Below, piece after piece: positions 34,765 through 46,327 of a stretch of DNA of 64,000 bases. The notes below the pieces were generated by a model. The model was not told the origin of the DNA and did no database searches. It saw only the letters and a program-made list of their open reading frames with translations. The position numbers and the translations under genes were made by a program. Origin of the DNA: Adineta vaga (taxonomy: Eukaryota > Rotifera); the NCBI GenBank assembly GCA_021613535.1, contig CP075494.1, positions 620,001 through 684,000 of the forward strand. The letters run 5' to 3'. Position 1 is the first letter of the stretch. Each line of letters starts with the position of its first letter.

Positions 34765-35993
34765 ATCACGATGGTAATGCGTCATCCATGTGAAGCTTTA
34801 GCTGTTGATACATAGAACGGTTTTTTTTGTCTTCCTTTTTCTATGCAAGTATGACCAAGGAAAAAACAGCCCTTGATACAAGGTATTCATTCTCTTTTAT
34901 TTATTACTCAAAGAAAATTTTTTCTACGATATGCGCATAATTTCTGTCTTCTATTGATTATACAATATGAGATGAGCAAAGTGATATATGTGATGATGAA
35001 AACTGTCAAATAAAATCAGAATAATATCAATCAAAATATAAAGATAACTAAATAGTACAGTCTAAAAAAAACATTGTCAAGTACAACTCGATGAGCTCTA
35101 TCCAACGGCGCAATTAGACTTTCTATAGCTCAAATTGTGTCCGAAAAAGTCCAAAACACTAGTATTGCACTATTGAAAATATGAGATCGCTGAACCACGA
35201 CTCATTCTCAAGAGATGTACAATTTTTGCATCGAGAACTTTGACAATGATAGCGAATAGAAATGTGTGAGAGAATTTAATAGCGATACACTTACTTTCAA
35301 TAATATTGAAGTACTTATTTATTGTCAATCTCTCTGGGAGAATAACTATTTATTTATTGCGAATAATTTTCTTCGGTTAGGGGACAGACGTGTAAAGTCT
35401 GAATATAACAGGAGAACTTCATTTCTTTTTATTAATTTCAAATGAAAAGAATTGAAACTACCATCAAAGTTGTTTTCTAGAAAAATAGGTGAGTAGAATA
35501 AAATAATATCAAATGAAACTACACATAAAAATGAGATATTTTTAAGTATGTGTATTATCGTTGAATAACAATCTAATTTTTTAAATGTCTATGATTTAGT
35601 TTAAATTGCACTCGACTTTACATAGTTCGTTACATGATAATAAACGAATTGACTATTTAATATATTTAAGATTTGTACATTATTATTGAGTAGCTATTTA
35701 ATTTTGTAAATAGTTATAATAATCTTTAAATATCGCTGGATTTAAATTAGCTATTTACATGAGAAAAAAATTAACGAAATGCTGTTAGAAACAAGTAAGC
35801 TATTTATTTCATTTATTAGCTACATATTTTTTTGAAAAGTATCGCTTTTGAGAAATTACGAACTAAAAAATCTGATACTCGTAGAGAGACAACGATTAGT
35901 CGGGTACGGATACAGAAGTATGATATTACAAGAGTATTTTATCAATACGATAGTAATGTTAATACCTAATGTCAAGAAAAAAAAACAAAAGAT

Positions 35994-36047
35994 ATCTTGA
36001 GGGTGAGGGTGTTTCCTCTCCCATCACCCTCACCCTCAGGATTCCCA
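35994..36047. repeat. TGTGGG-type inverted repeat with CTTGAGGG border (copy 12)
   Basis: TATCTTGAGGGTGAGGGTG faces CACCCTCACCCTCAGGATTCC. The unit here is GGGTGA rather than GGGTGT, and the border is shared with other copies. Confidence 0.8.
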
Positions 36048-36074
36048 TATATTTAGCCATGCACCAGTACCAAT

Positions 36075-36093
36075 GCATCTTGAGGGTGGGGTA
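36075..36093. repeat. one-armed copy of the CTTGAGGG repeat (copy 13)
   Basis: GCATCTTGAGGGTGGGGTA without a matching second arm, 28 bases after copy 12. Confidence 0.6.
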
Positions 36094-36377
36094 TCTGTAT
36101 AACTGAACTCAATATCAAATAAAGATGGTGACCCCGAGTTGAATTGTGTGACATTGTTGAAGATATGATGTGTAGTGTCCAGCGGGACGAAGATTTTTTG
36201 TCCTGATCCCGGTCCCGTTCAAACCCGTTTTTGCGAATCTGACAGACATATTTTTCAAATTTATGTCAAGTGAGGTATCAATCGTTAGCGTTGCATGCTA
36301 TTATTAATTTTCGACGGAAATGTGACGTTTAGGTGTACATTCTAGTATTTTCGTCAGTTATGTATTATATCGAACTA

Positions 36378-37621
36378 TTAGGTTGTCAACAAAGTTTTGG
36401 CGTTTTTTTCAAAAATTTTATTTTTGTTTTTTCACTTCAAAAGTACAACTAGTTTTCAGATATATATTTACCATTACTATCTACCACTTGTCGCCAACGT
36501 TCTGGCAGAGACATGATCCCGCGCTCGTAGAAGTCCTGAGATTTTTCATCAAAGAACTTGACAAGCTCCGTTTTGACATCGCTTTCGTCTTTGAATTTTT
36601 TATCACGTAAATCATTCGAAAGAGAACGAAACAAATGGTAGTCTGTTGGAGCCAAGTCAGGAGAATAAGGTGGATGAGGAACCGTAATCCAACCAAGCTT
36701 CAATCATTTTTCACGGGTCAACTTTGCAATGTGTGGTCTTGCGTTATCATGTAAAAAATAAACTCGATCCTGCTTTCCTTTGAGTTTCTCTGCAACCCGA
36801 TCCAATTGTTGACAGTACAGATCAGCAGTGATAGTGTAACCATTTGGTAGAATTTCCCAATGAATAACTCCTTTAATACTCCACCAGACACTCAGCATCA
36901 ACTTCTTAGGATGTGGATCAGTCTTCGGTGTTGCTACGCCTGTTTGACCAGTGCTCAACCACTGACGTCCACGCGTGTAATTAACATTCAACACCCACTT
37001 CTCATCGCCAGTAATCAGATTGGATAACCATTGATAGTTGCGATGAGATGTGATTAAATCCATACATGTATCAACTCTCTGTTGCAGTTGATGTGACGAT
37101 AATTCATGAGGTATCCATACTCCATATTTCCAGGTCTTGCCTAATTCTTTCAGATGTTTTTCCACCGTAGTATGAGAACACCCAAGCTGCTCTGCTAAAC
37201 ACCGTAAAGTCGATCGAGGATCTTGTTCGATAAGCTGCTTTAGAAGATCCACATCCAGTTCCATTGGTCGACCGGATCGAGGTACATCGTCGAGTTCTAA
37301 ATCCCCATTCTTGAAATGATTGAACCAACGTTGCGCGGTACCAGTGGAGACTAGACCCTGACCCATCGTACCGCATATGTTGTTGGCTGCTTCCGTTGCT
37401 TTGTGACCCAAACGAAATTCATGAAGTAAAAGCACCCGAATCTCTCTATGAGAAAGATTTATTTCTGATTCGACATCAACGTCCATATCGATGATTTTTT
37501 TATCATTCGAAAGACATTCATGTCCTATATATATATACCCTTAGTATGGAAACTTCTAGAACTTTCTAGGTTATTCTACAAGATTTTAGAAAAGAACGAC
37601 AGAACTTTGTTGACAACCCAA
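36378..37621 (-). mobile_element. mariner (DD34D) transposon, complete ends
   Basis: The 1244-bp element is bounded by TTAGGTTGTCAACAAAGTTT at 36378 and the inverted CTTTGTTGACAACCCAA ending at 37621, with TA on both sides (36376-36377, 37622-37623) as the target duplication. The terminal repeats differ slightly. It carries one minus-strand transposase gene interrupted by a single TGA. The structure is that of an irritans/mellifera-type mariner, and near-complete coding capacity points to a fairly recent arrival. Confidence 0.9.
36449..37486 (-). pseudogene. mariner transposase with one in-frame stop
   Basis: The frame starts MDVDVESEIN and contains the N-terminal helix-turn-helix (REIRVLLLHEFRLGHKATEAA, then GTAQRWFNHFKNGD), the linker DVPRSGRPMELD and the catalytic core. 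The triad is D161 (ITGDEKW), D247 (FLHDNARPH) and D282 (YSPDLAPTDYHLF); the 34-residue spacing between the last two is the DD34D mariner signature. A TGA at codon 261 (36706-36704), just after KLTREK, interrupts the same frame, which then continues to 36449. Everything else is intact and the total length (about 345) is normal for mariner, so a single substitution has disabled it unless the stop is read through. The enzyme family binds the terminal repeats and does cut-and-paste transposition at TA. Confidence 0.9.
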
Positions 37622-38080
37622 TAGTATTGATTCATTTTTGTATGCCTAAGATTTAACGATAGATGGTGCAGATTATTACGAAATTGATATTGTTGTTGTC
37701 AATCAATATTAGTGATTGAATAGAGTTGATAGTATTAGTATTGAATCAATGCCACCAATCAGTTTCATTAATACCTACTTAATATCGATTATTCGTTTGC
37801 AATCGCACATGCGTTGCGGAAACATAGTACAGAATACCTTCTTCGATTCTTCTCTCTGATCGTTACTACAGCTCTCCTCCTATCAATTGTCAATAGTCAA
37901 GTTGCCAATGAATTATGATGTCTATTATATTGGTAAAAAAATCCAGAGTGCACGTTCAATCTCTTTTCACTTGATTGGCGATGGTTATTCGAAGGATATT
38001 TCTGATGTTTACCATGATAACAAAAAATAGATGGTATTCGAGCGAGTTCTTTTGAATTATTGAAAGATGGATATATCAAG

Positions 38081-38133
38081 GATGGGTGTGAGTGTTTGGA
38101 TAAACGGGTGAAAACCACCCTCACCCACACCCG
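38081..38133. repeat. TGTGGG inverted repeat (copy 14)
   Basis: GATGGGTGTGAGTGTTTGG faces CCACCCTCACCCACACCC across about 16 bases. Confidence 0.75.
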
Positions 38134-38257
38134 AAATTTTTTGTTAGAAGACACCTGCTTTGTCGCAAGCCGCAACCAGGTGTCATCAGATTGCAATGCT
38201 ACTAACCATTTATCGTTTTGTTTCTCAGCGATCATTTTCAATATACAAGATCATCAC

Positions 38258-38329
38258 ATATTGGCGTAACCAGAATTTTGATAATGATGGGGTCTATCCC
38301 TCTTGTCTTCACTCTGGTTAAGCCAATAT
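38258..38329. repeat. 17-bp near-perfect inverted repeat
   Basis: ATATTGGCGTAACCAGA (38258-38274) and TCTGGTTAAGCCAATAT (38313-38329) match at 16 of 17 positions. It resembles a miniature hairpin element. Confidence 0.7.
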
Positions 38330-38621
38330 AACCACAAACATTATGGTGTGTGCATTTCGAACCACATCAAGCAATAAAAAATATTTATCTGAAGAGCCCT
38401 TCAGCAACGACAAAATTATGATCACGGTAGCTATAATCACATCTTCTCCTTCAATATAGCACATAAAGAATATACATTACTTCGTGCATCCATATAATAT
38501 ATATTGCTTTCCCGTTATATGATCTCATGTTATAAACCATGTTTGAGGATTTAAATGCTTTACATACTGAGGGAAGAAATCCATATTGACATGTTTTTAA
38601 AAAAAAAAATATATCTATCTG

Positions 38622-38640
38622 TCTCTCTCTCTCTCTCTCT
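38622..38640. repeat. CT dinucleotide microsatellite
   Basis: About nine CT repeats, preceded by an A-run. Confidence 0.8.
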
Positions 38641-38825
38641 CACTCTGTATATATGTAGAAAGAATCGGATGAAACAGTATGGTCAGATTTACATTTTCGA
38701 GAGAGCCAGTAGAAATCATTTCATAGTATAAGATTGTCAAAAGCTTCACTTGTTTTTCGTTTAATCCTGGTAGACCTTTGCATGTATGATATTCTCTTCA
38801 AATGTATGTAAAGTTGGCCATGTTC

Positions 38826-38957
38826 AATTATTTTCTTCACGAATCAAAGACATTCTATTGGAATCCTTGATTTAGCGCTATTATGTAGCAACGCAAGATC
38901 AACTGATCTAAGTTTCGGCTACCAATAGAGTTCTTATAATTCGTGAAGAAAATAATT
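38826..38957. repeat. 132-bp hairpin with 19-bp perfect ends
   Basis: AATTATTTTCTTCACGAAT (38826-38844) and its exact reverse complement (38939-38957). Inside, CTATTGG and CCAATAG also pair. The layout is that of a small MITE or an inverted duplication. No target duplication is obvious. Confidence 0.75.
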
Positions 38958-39302
38958 TAGCATGGTAATTCTAATGTACATTTCAAGGAGTTATCTAGAC
39001 TATCTTCTGGATGCATTATATATACAGATATCTATGAGAATTGAGAGAAAAGGAACTGAAACCTTTTACATGGACTGCTCAAGATTGCGATCTTTTCAAG
39101 CCATCATTCACGAATAGATGAAGTCATTTGTGCTTTAATAAATGCTAACAACCACAGGTCTAAATCTGCTTTTGTTCGAAAATCATTCCAAAAAGAACGG
39201 ACCACATGCATCGCCGAGCTATTATTATGACAGATATATTAATTAGTATTCATTCATTTCTTTTATTTTTAGAACTTATTTGTGCTTTGTCTTTTTGGAA
39301 AA

Positions 39303-41716
39303 ATGCCAAAAATTGTTGAAACTAATACTTCATTTGAAGATATTGATACGAATCGGGACGGAAAGTAAGAATCAAGAATTTTTTGTCAAAATAATAAGTT
39401 TATAAATATATAGAATTGATAAGGATGAATTTCGAAAATGGGCTTCAAATAATGAAGGAATATCTTCTACAACGTATGAAACATCGACTAATGGTGTGTA
39501 CCTTCGTAATACTAGTGGTAGCCGATTGAATCGAAATAATTATGAAACATCGACAAGTGATATTTACCTTAATGGTAATAATACTAGACGATTGCAACGA
39601 AATACATATGATACACGCGGAACTGTAACAGTAACTAATGATTTGACGAATGAATCGGTGATTGAAACATATAGTTTGGAAGAGACCGATAGATATCTGG
39701 AAAGAGCAATTAATATTTATAGGGATCGTAATCCATTGGTTATTCGAAAAGCAGTAGTGGACAAACCAGTAACATATCAACAACGAATTCTTGTTCGATA
39801 TCTTCAACCACCAGCTGTTCGACCACCAGGAGTAATCAAACGAATATTTGTAAACACAATTTTACTAATGTTTATATGATTTTAGCCACTCATTATTAAA
39901 CAAGTGCGTGCACCTCAACCAGCACCACTTCCACCACTTATCATACGTCAATATATGCAAGCTGCTGTTGCACCACCTCCACTTATCTTACGTGAACGAC
40001 CGCCCACACCACCACCAGCTATTCCCAGTGAAACAGGTTAAAAAACAACAAAGTTGAATTACATATATGTATATGAGATTCATCAATATATTTCATTTTA
40101 TAGTTATTCGTCAGATAGCTGCTCTGCCTCCTCCACCACGATCAGTTATCATCGAACGTTTTCCACCTGCTCCGGAAAAACCACGTAAAAAGAATTATTT
40201 TCACTTTTGGTATTGTTGTTTTCTTACGATTTAGGTGACATTATCATTGAACGATGGCTTCCTTATGGACCTTTACCTGAACGTCGTACAATTGTTGAAG
40301 AGGCTTCGGGTGCTGCTGTAGCATATCCAGAACCACGGAATAAGATCATTATTTATGAACATATTGAACCACATGTAGTTCGACAATTTGAAAGAGAAGG
40401 TGTTGTCAGAGAAGATCCTGCCAATTATGTAGCTCGTTATGGGGATTCACTTTTAGATTCAACAACACTTATTAAAATGGCTCGTAATGCTGGCGTTTTT
40501 GAAGATCTAGTAAATTTTTTTTTCATATAATCGTTAAAAATATCTAATCGTTTTTTTTTCTAGTCTCCACCCGCATTACCATATTCGAATACACGTGAAA
40601 GTACCATCGATTATGAACTATCAAGTAGAGACAGATACGTACAGGGTAAGACTCATTTGTAATTTCTATATCCTATTCTTCTCCAAAAACCATCTTGAGG
40701 GTGTGGGTGAATGTGAGATATCTTTATTGCTTTCTACGTCACACAGACCCACACCCGCACCCATACTCTGAAATCTAAAACGAGTTAGTTGAATATTACA
40801 AGACTTTCACTCGATTTTATCTTACGATATTTTAAAATAGATAACCAATACATAAGCAGTAGATCGACTCGACGACAAGGATTATTTAATTTCTCTCAAT
40901 ATGGTCTGCTTCCATCTGATTGTGAGTATATCAGTTTCATAATATATCATAGCTAGTGGTCTTGTTTGCTTGCTGAAAATATTAGATACTCCTGGTATGA
41001 AACTTTCTCGGAAATTCGTACGACCAAGTAAGTCTATTCATATAATTTCGCCAGGTTGAATTGTATTGAATATATATAGCAAACTTCTCCTTTCCTTCAT
41101 CAACAATGTGGTCAATTAGAACTGCTAAATATAAGGCGCAAGTTACTGATGGTCAAATTACAAGTGTTACTGTGGAATTGATCGAAGACGGTACAATTAT
41201 TCATTCTCGTACAGTAACCGAACAAGAATACAAACGAGGTGAGGATAATCTATTCATAAGTCTATTACATATGTATGTAATCTTTTGTTTATTCATTCTA
41301 TTGTAGCAAATGTTTCTTCATCAGTTCCAAAATTGGCATGGAATGAGTTCATACAAGTCTTGCAAGTATTCATGTTAGGCAATAATCAGGAACGAGAATC
41401 TGACATTGCCCGCGCCTTCGATATTCTCGACCAAGGTAGAAGAGGTCTCTACAACCGAACAATCAGTCTATCGGATGGTCTGATTTCGCCTGATGAATTA
41501 CGAGCCTTTTTGTCAATCCTTACCGATGAAGTAATCTTTTAGTTTAATTGAAAAGTTGAGTTTATTTTGTCTTTAATCATTGTTTTGTTTTAGTATCGTG
41601 TTGATCTTTGTGTTTTTCTGGCTGACACAGATGGATCTGGGCAAATTAGCTTGTCTGAATTTACTCGAATGGTTAAGTCGGGATTGGCAAGAGATATTAT
41701 CTGCGAATGCATCTAA
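39303..41716 (+). CDS. EF-hand protein with alveolin-like Pro/Ile-rich repeats, 11 exons
   Basis: Eleven exons join in phase: 39303-39364, 39414-39831, 39886-40036, 40104-40184, 40235-40509, 40564-40645, 40841-40921, 40986-41027, 41080-41238, 41307-41530 and 41594-41716, giving 565 residues. An EF-hand loop DTNRDGKIDKDEF lies near residue 16 and a second, DTDGSGQISLSEF, near the C-terminus, both with the usual acidic ligands. A further degenerate pair may sit in exon 10. The middle is built of short Val/Ile-Arg-Pro repeats (KPVTYQQRILVRYLQPP, LIIRQYMQAAVAP, VIIERFPPAPEKPR, IIIERWLPYGPLPERR). These are alveolin/articulin-like cytoskeletal repeats, and the REDPANYVARYGDSLLD block follows them. 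It is probably a calcium-responsive submembrane scaffold. Most introns are about 50-65 nt, but intron 6 is swollen to 195 nt by a TGTGGG hairpin. Confidence 0.8.
40692..40768. repeat. TGTGGG inverted repeat inside an intron (copy 15)
   Basis: ATCTTGAGGGTGTGGGTGAA faces CACACAGACCCACACCCGCA within intron 6 of the EF-hand gene, about 46 bases after the donor. It accounts for most of the extra intron length. Confidence 0.8.
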
Positions 41717-43226
41717 TCGTCTGAATAGATTTGACGAGAACTTTTAAAATGCTTTTGAAGGGGATGCTTTTTTAATCTAGATTATAGAATAAAATTTGGT
41801 GAAAAATTACAATGAGTTTCATACGAAAAGAGAAAATAGCCTTAATCTTTCTCTGTCTGTTTCTATTGGCATTCAGCAGTGAATTATCTTTAACATGTGT
41901 GTTGCAGAGGATTCTACTTAGTTTTCTCTTCTCAAAGAAAAACTAGACAATAATGAATGAAGCATAAAAACAAATAAAACAATATCTTAGATAATTATGA
42001 TAATTTCATGTTTTTCATACTACAGTAGTTGCTCTTTTTCTTTATCATTCGAAATATCCACCGAGATGTATACATGTCAAGTTCAATAAATTTCTCATAA
42101 CGAATCAAAGTAAAAAAAATATTTCTAGTTACCATTGATAAGAAGAATCATTTAAAAAACCTCCGACGAACTTTGTTGAGGAAACCAATACTTCGAGATA
42201 TTGGAGTACAAGCACTATTATCAAAACTAAAATTTTCTACAGAAAAGAACACTGAAATTGAATTTGTCTGACAGACACAGCGAAATAAGCCATCCAAATG
42301 GCAAACCCAAAGTGCCAATCTATTCAAACAACTATAGAACATTTTCTTTTCAGGTAAAAAGCCTTTTTTTTGCAATCATATCTTCGACCGTAAAACAATG
42401 AAATTATCGGTTATCATTTTTTCCAAGAATACTGAATAAAAGAGAAAAAATACAAATAGAATCACACCTTAGCATGCTTCTTCTACTCAGCGATCAAATT
42501 ACGTATAAAAGCTCAACATAAATATTATCAGAACAAGTCATTTGATACATATTGTTGAAATGTTTCGTAAACTCCGTCTGATGATATCCATAGACAAGAT
42601 CGAAATCGCGATAACAGTGGAGTGAGCCATTCGGTAGTTATTATTCTTTACATCACGATACAATAACTGATATTTTCGTAGCAATAGTGTAGGTGTGACT
42701 ATCTTTTCTTTATCAAATGATCAAGTGACAGATTTTTGCATGTATCAGGAAAAACTACAGAAGTATGTCGTTAATTTCAATTACGAGTGGGATTTTCATC
42801 ATGTTTCATCACGCAATTCATTTACGTGTGTTATTATTCTCCGCTATTCACTTCCTATGACTTTTTGTTGACGACGCGACAGTTTACCTTTTTGAGTCAT
42901 GGTTGAATGTACTTATAAAAGCTGTTTGTTTTTTCTGATTTTGTTTTAGTTCGGTATGTTCTTTCTTGATCGACAGCATCACTTTCGAATATGAGACGAC
43001 GATGCCTACTCTTATCTATATTAAATTTCAATCCTTCACTGTCTTATTAAATATATACCATTAGTTGCATATTTACAGCAGCTCTTTCCAATCTTCTCGT
43101 CTTCTGAGAGAGCTGAAAGTGTGTCTCTAAAAACGCGGGAAGTGTGACGCTGCTATTTCGTTTGCACTTTTCTATTAGCAATCTTTATTTCACAATTTTA
43201 GATAATATTTCTTCTAATTATTTGAT
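41717..43226. other. intergenic
   Basis: No gene or repeat recognised. The open frame at 42148-42375 (minus) has no motif. Confidence 0.5.
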
Positions 43227-44940
43227 ATGTTTCGTCATGTGCACAATCGTGTTCGTTTCAACTATTTAGCTAGTACCGTCGACAAGCAGATATCGTACTA
43301 TGGTAAGACCTACTGCATAGATCTCTGTGTGATACTCCATCCTTTTTCGTATTTTTCGTAACAAAATCTATGTGCAAGACTTCTGTTATTTCATTGAAAA
43401 ATCGATTAAGTGACAACGCCTCTCGTAGAAAGCTATAGTGCAGATCGATTGGTTTCTTTGATTGTCTCGAATTGAAATAATACTGATGTGCTCGCAAATA
43501 GCGTTATATTATGAATATATGAGTGATATGATAAAAAAGATTTCCAATACAAGATCTATCGAACAGTTGTATGTTTACATTCTTATTCTTGTTGCGTTTT
43601 CAGGTGGAACTTCTACAAGAATACTTCCGTCACGGACACAATCAACGAGTCCTGTTGGTCAAACACGAGAGGTTAACTCGATGAGGGAACAATTTCGTCA
43701 AAATATGCAAAAATATTTCGAATCTTCTACTACGGGAAAAGGTCTCATTGATTTTCTTTCGTTAGCGCATCCAGATCGAATTGGTATCCACATCGATAAC
43801 AATGACTATTTGCATTTGTCATACGATCCAAATTTATTTGTTTCTGACGCACGTATATTTGATGCTTACAACGTTATTCCAAAAATCGAAAACACGGCCT
43901 TTCAAACTTCATTGAGTCAGAAGCAGACAGTTCCCATTCATCGACAGGGATCAGATAACATTATGTCAGGAGTATTTTTACAACAGGATTGTCTTCAAGA
44001 TCAAGTGTCTGACTTGTTAGCGAAGCAAATACTCGGGAAAGATAGCGTATATTTAGCTCAAAGTGGATATGCCGCTAATTACGGTCTACTTCAAGCAATA
44101 GTTATCCCGGCGACGAGTCACGTCTATATCGATACCGCTGCCCATGAATCACTTTGGCAAGGTGCCAGCCGTGGTATTATCCACAAGATCAAACATAATT
44201 GTCTAGACGATCTCGAACAAAATCTTCGTAAATTTGGTAGTGGTATTATTGTTGTTGACTCTCTCTACTCGGCGAAAGGCTCGATTGCCAATCTGGTAGA
44301 ACTATGTGATCTCAAGGAGCGATACAACTGCATGTTGGTAGGCGATGAATCTCATTCAATTGGATTGTACGGACCTCATGGTCGTGGTCTTGCAGCATTA
44401 GCGAATGTGACAAATCGTATTGACTTTATTACAGGTAGTCTGGCTAAAGCATATTGTGTTCGTGCAGGATTTATTGCCGGTCGTGCCGAGGAAGTATTGT
44501 ACGTGAGAGAAAAATCGTCATCGTCGATATTTAGTAGTGCACTTATGACTTGGGATTTGCAATGTCTTCAACGTGCTATCGCAATCATTTACAATGCAGA
44601 TAATAAGCGAAAAAGACTAATGGATCTTGCAACAGTCGTACGTCATGCTGCAGTGACATTAAAATTTGATGTCGAACAGCCATCGTTGCCAAGTCCCATT
44701 CTATGTCTGAACGGTGGACCAAATATACTTTCGAAAAAACTTCAAATCTACTTCGAAAACGCAGGTATTTCAGGTGCCATATTCGTAGCACCTGCTACAC
44801 CCGCTACTCGATCTATCTTGAGACTCACATTGCATGCGGGCTTATCGGATGAAAACGTCGCAAGAATAATCAGTACACTCGAATCTATTGCTCGATGTCA
44901 TCGCGCTGATCTTCCACATACATTTTTAAAGCATTCTTAA
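43227..44940 (+). CDS. CqsA/ALAS-like alpha-oxoamine synthase (PLP enzyme)
   Basis: Exon 1 (43227-43302) and exon 2 (43604-44940) join in phase 1 to give 470 residues. The ATG at 43227 yields MFRHVHNRVRFNYLAS, a basic amphipathic start that could be a mitochondrial presequence. The catalytic domain is a fold-type I PLP transferase: SGYAANYGLLQA, DSLYSAKGSIANL, DESHSIGLYGPHGRG (Asp about 273, His about 276) and the PLP-lysine in TGSLAKAYCVRAGF (Lys about 307). Within the alpha-oxoamine synthases, details such as HESLWQGA, VDSLYS, SLAKAY.RAG, IFSSAL and SGAIFVAPAT resemble bacterial CqsA, which joins an acyl-CoA with an amino-acid or SAM-derived unit to make alpha-aminoketones, more than animal ALAS or KBL. 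Substrate is not determinable. Bacterial-like type plus a spliceosomal intron suggests domesticated transfer. Confidence 0.8.
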
Positions 44941-45119
44941 TAAATGAGCCAATGAGAAAGATCCAAATCATGAAGTATTTTACACTTATTTAAATTTCAA
45001 ATACGTTTTTTTCAATCACTATTTTGAATTATGTATTAGATTTTTCAATAATCTAAAAGCAATACAAGTCAATTAATTAATGATGATTATTATTATTTAA
45101 TAAATTTAAAAAAGTAGTC

Positions 45120-46039
45120 TTATTCATTTGAAGATAAAATAAACTTGTGTACTCGATGATTTTGCATATCGCCTACATAAAAATTACCGTGTCTATCGAA
45201 TGACAAACCGACAGGCCAATTCAATTGATTTGATTGTCCTCTGTTTTCTCCACCAACAATGATATTTCCTTGTGTGGCTCCTTTGATCCAACGCATGATT
45301 CGAGCATTACCAGCATCAGCTACGTAGACTGTACCCAATCGATCGACAACGACTCCTTCAGGAAAAGACAATTGTTTAAGTTCATTTCCCGTATTGTGAC
45401 CACCAGCTACAATAATTCCTTGTTTTGCACCTTCTTCCCATTTCATCACACGATGATTTTTATATTCAGATACATATACTGAACGATCTTGATTGACAAA
45501 TACATATGTAGGGTGAGAGAGTTGATCGAGGCGGTTTCCACTTCCATTCCCACCTGCAACTACTATCCCTTCAGATTCTCCTCTTTCAAATCGCCTTACT
45601 TCATGTCGCTCATCATCAGTGACATACAATGCTCCCTTCTCATCCATTGTTAAACCCCAACAACTGATATTCGAAATCATCGTTTCTCCATTTGTACCAT
45701 TCCCACGACGCCATTGAACAACTCTTCTGTTCGAACGATCGCAGAGGATGAGACTATTTCCAATTTTATCCAAAATCACATCTCTTGGGTTTGCCAATTT
45801 ATAAGTCGAATTTCTACCAGCAACTACTCGACCATTCACTGCACCCGATTTCCATTCCGTAATACGATTATTTGCCCACTCAGAGACATAGACAGTTTCA
45901 TTATCATCAACATATAAACCTAGTGGCTGGTAGAGTTGATTGGCTTTATTGCCTGCTTCCTTTCCTCCAGCTACAGTGACACCATTTTCTGTCCATTTTG
46001 CATTCGGATAAATATCAATACTAGGTGATCGTAATGGTG
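45120..46039 (-). CDS. NHL-repeat protein
   Basis: The exon opens at an acceptor (TTTTATTTCAG at 46041-46040) and runs to TAA at 45120, about 306 residues. After SIDIYPNAKWTENGVTVAGG come repeated blades: NQLYQPLGLYVDDNETVYVS, NRITEWKSG, VVAGRN, LILCDRSNRRVVQW, LYVTDDERHEVRRF, GIVVAGGN, VYVSEYKNHRVMKW, VYVADAGNARIMRW and FYVGDMQNHRVHKF. This gives six NHL blades, a closed beta-propeller. No ATG lies in the extension upstream of the acceptor, so a first exon, normally a signal peptide in this bdelloid family, should lie between 46080 and 46330 but was not identified. A TATAAAAAC at about 46100 on this strand could be a promoter. Probably an extracellular binding protein; ligand unknown. Confidence 0.75.
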
Positions 46040-46327
46040 CTGAAATAAAATTAAAATATGAAGCAAAATTCAATATCAAACTGAATAGCAGAGACGATCG
46101 TTTTTATAACTCTCTCTTTATAGACCAAAAGGCGAAACATAGATGATGGTGAACTTTGGTGAATGACTGATGAAAAGGATTAAATATAACATATCAAATA
46201 CTGATTTTATAGATCATAAATCTTGGACAATTATTTTTGTTCAAGATCTAACAAGACCGAGATAGTCTTTGAGATTCTTATATTTGGCAAAGATGTTTCA
46301 TTAAAAATCGAACTATTTAACTGACTT

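Larger units (their letters stand above)
34765..36377. other. intergenic AT-rich stretch with two TGTGGG-type repeats
   Basis: No gene. Copies 12 and 13 of the telomere-like repeat lie at 35994 and 36075. Confidence 0.5.
37622..39302. other. intergenic with hairpins and microsatellite
   Basis: Contains TGTGGG copy 14 inside a minus-strand open frame (37897-38241) whose two halves, either side of the repeat, read like a former coding sequence (DKWLVALQSDDTWLRLATK). It also contains a 17-bp hairpin (38258-38329), a CT microsatellite (about 38622-38640) and a 19-bp perfect inverted repeat (38826-38957). No gene called. Confidence 0.45.

Noticed and set aside
37897-38241. 114-residue minus-strand frame
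   Set aside because: It passes through TGTGGG copy 14. The two halves might once have been coding, but no family is recognised and the start is not an ATG.
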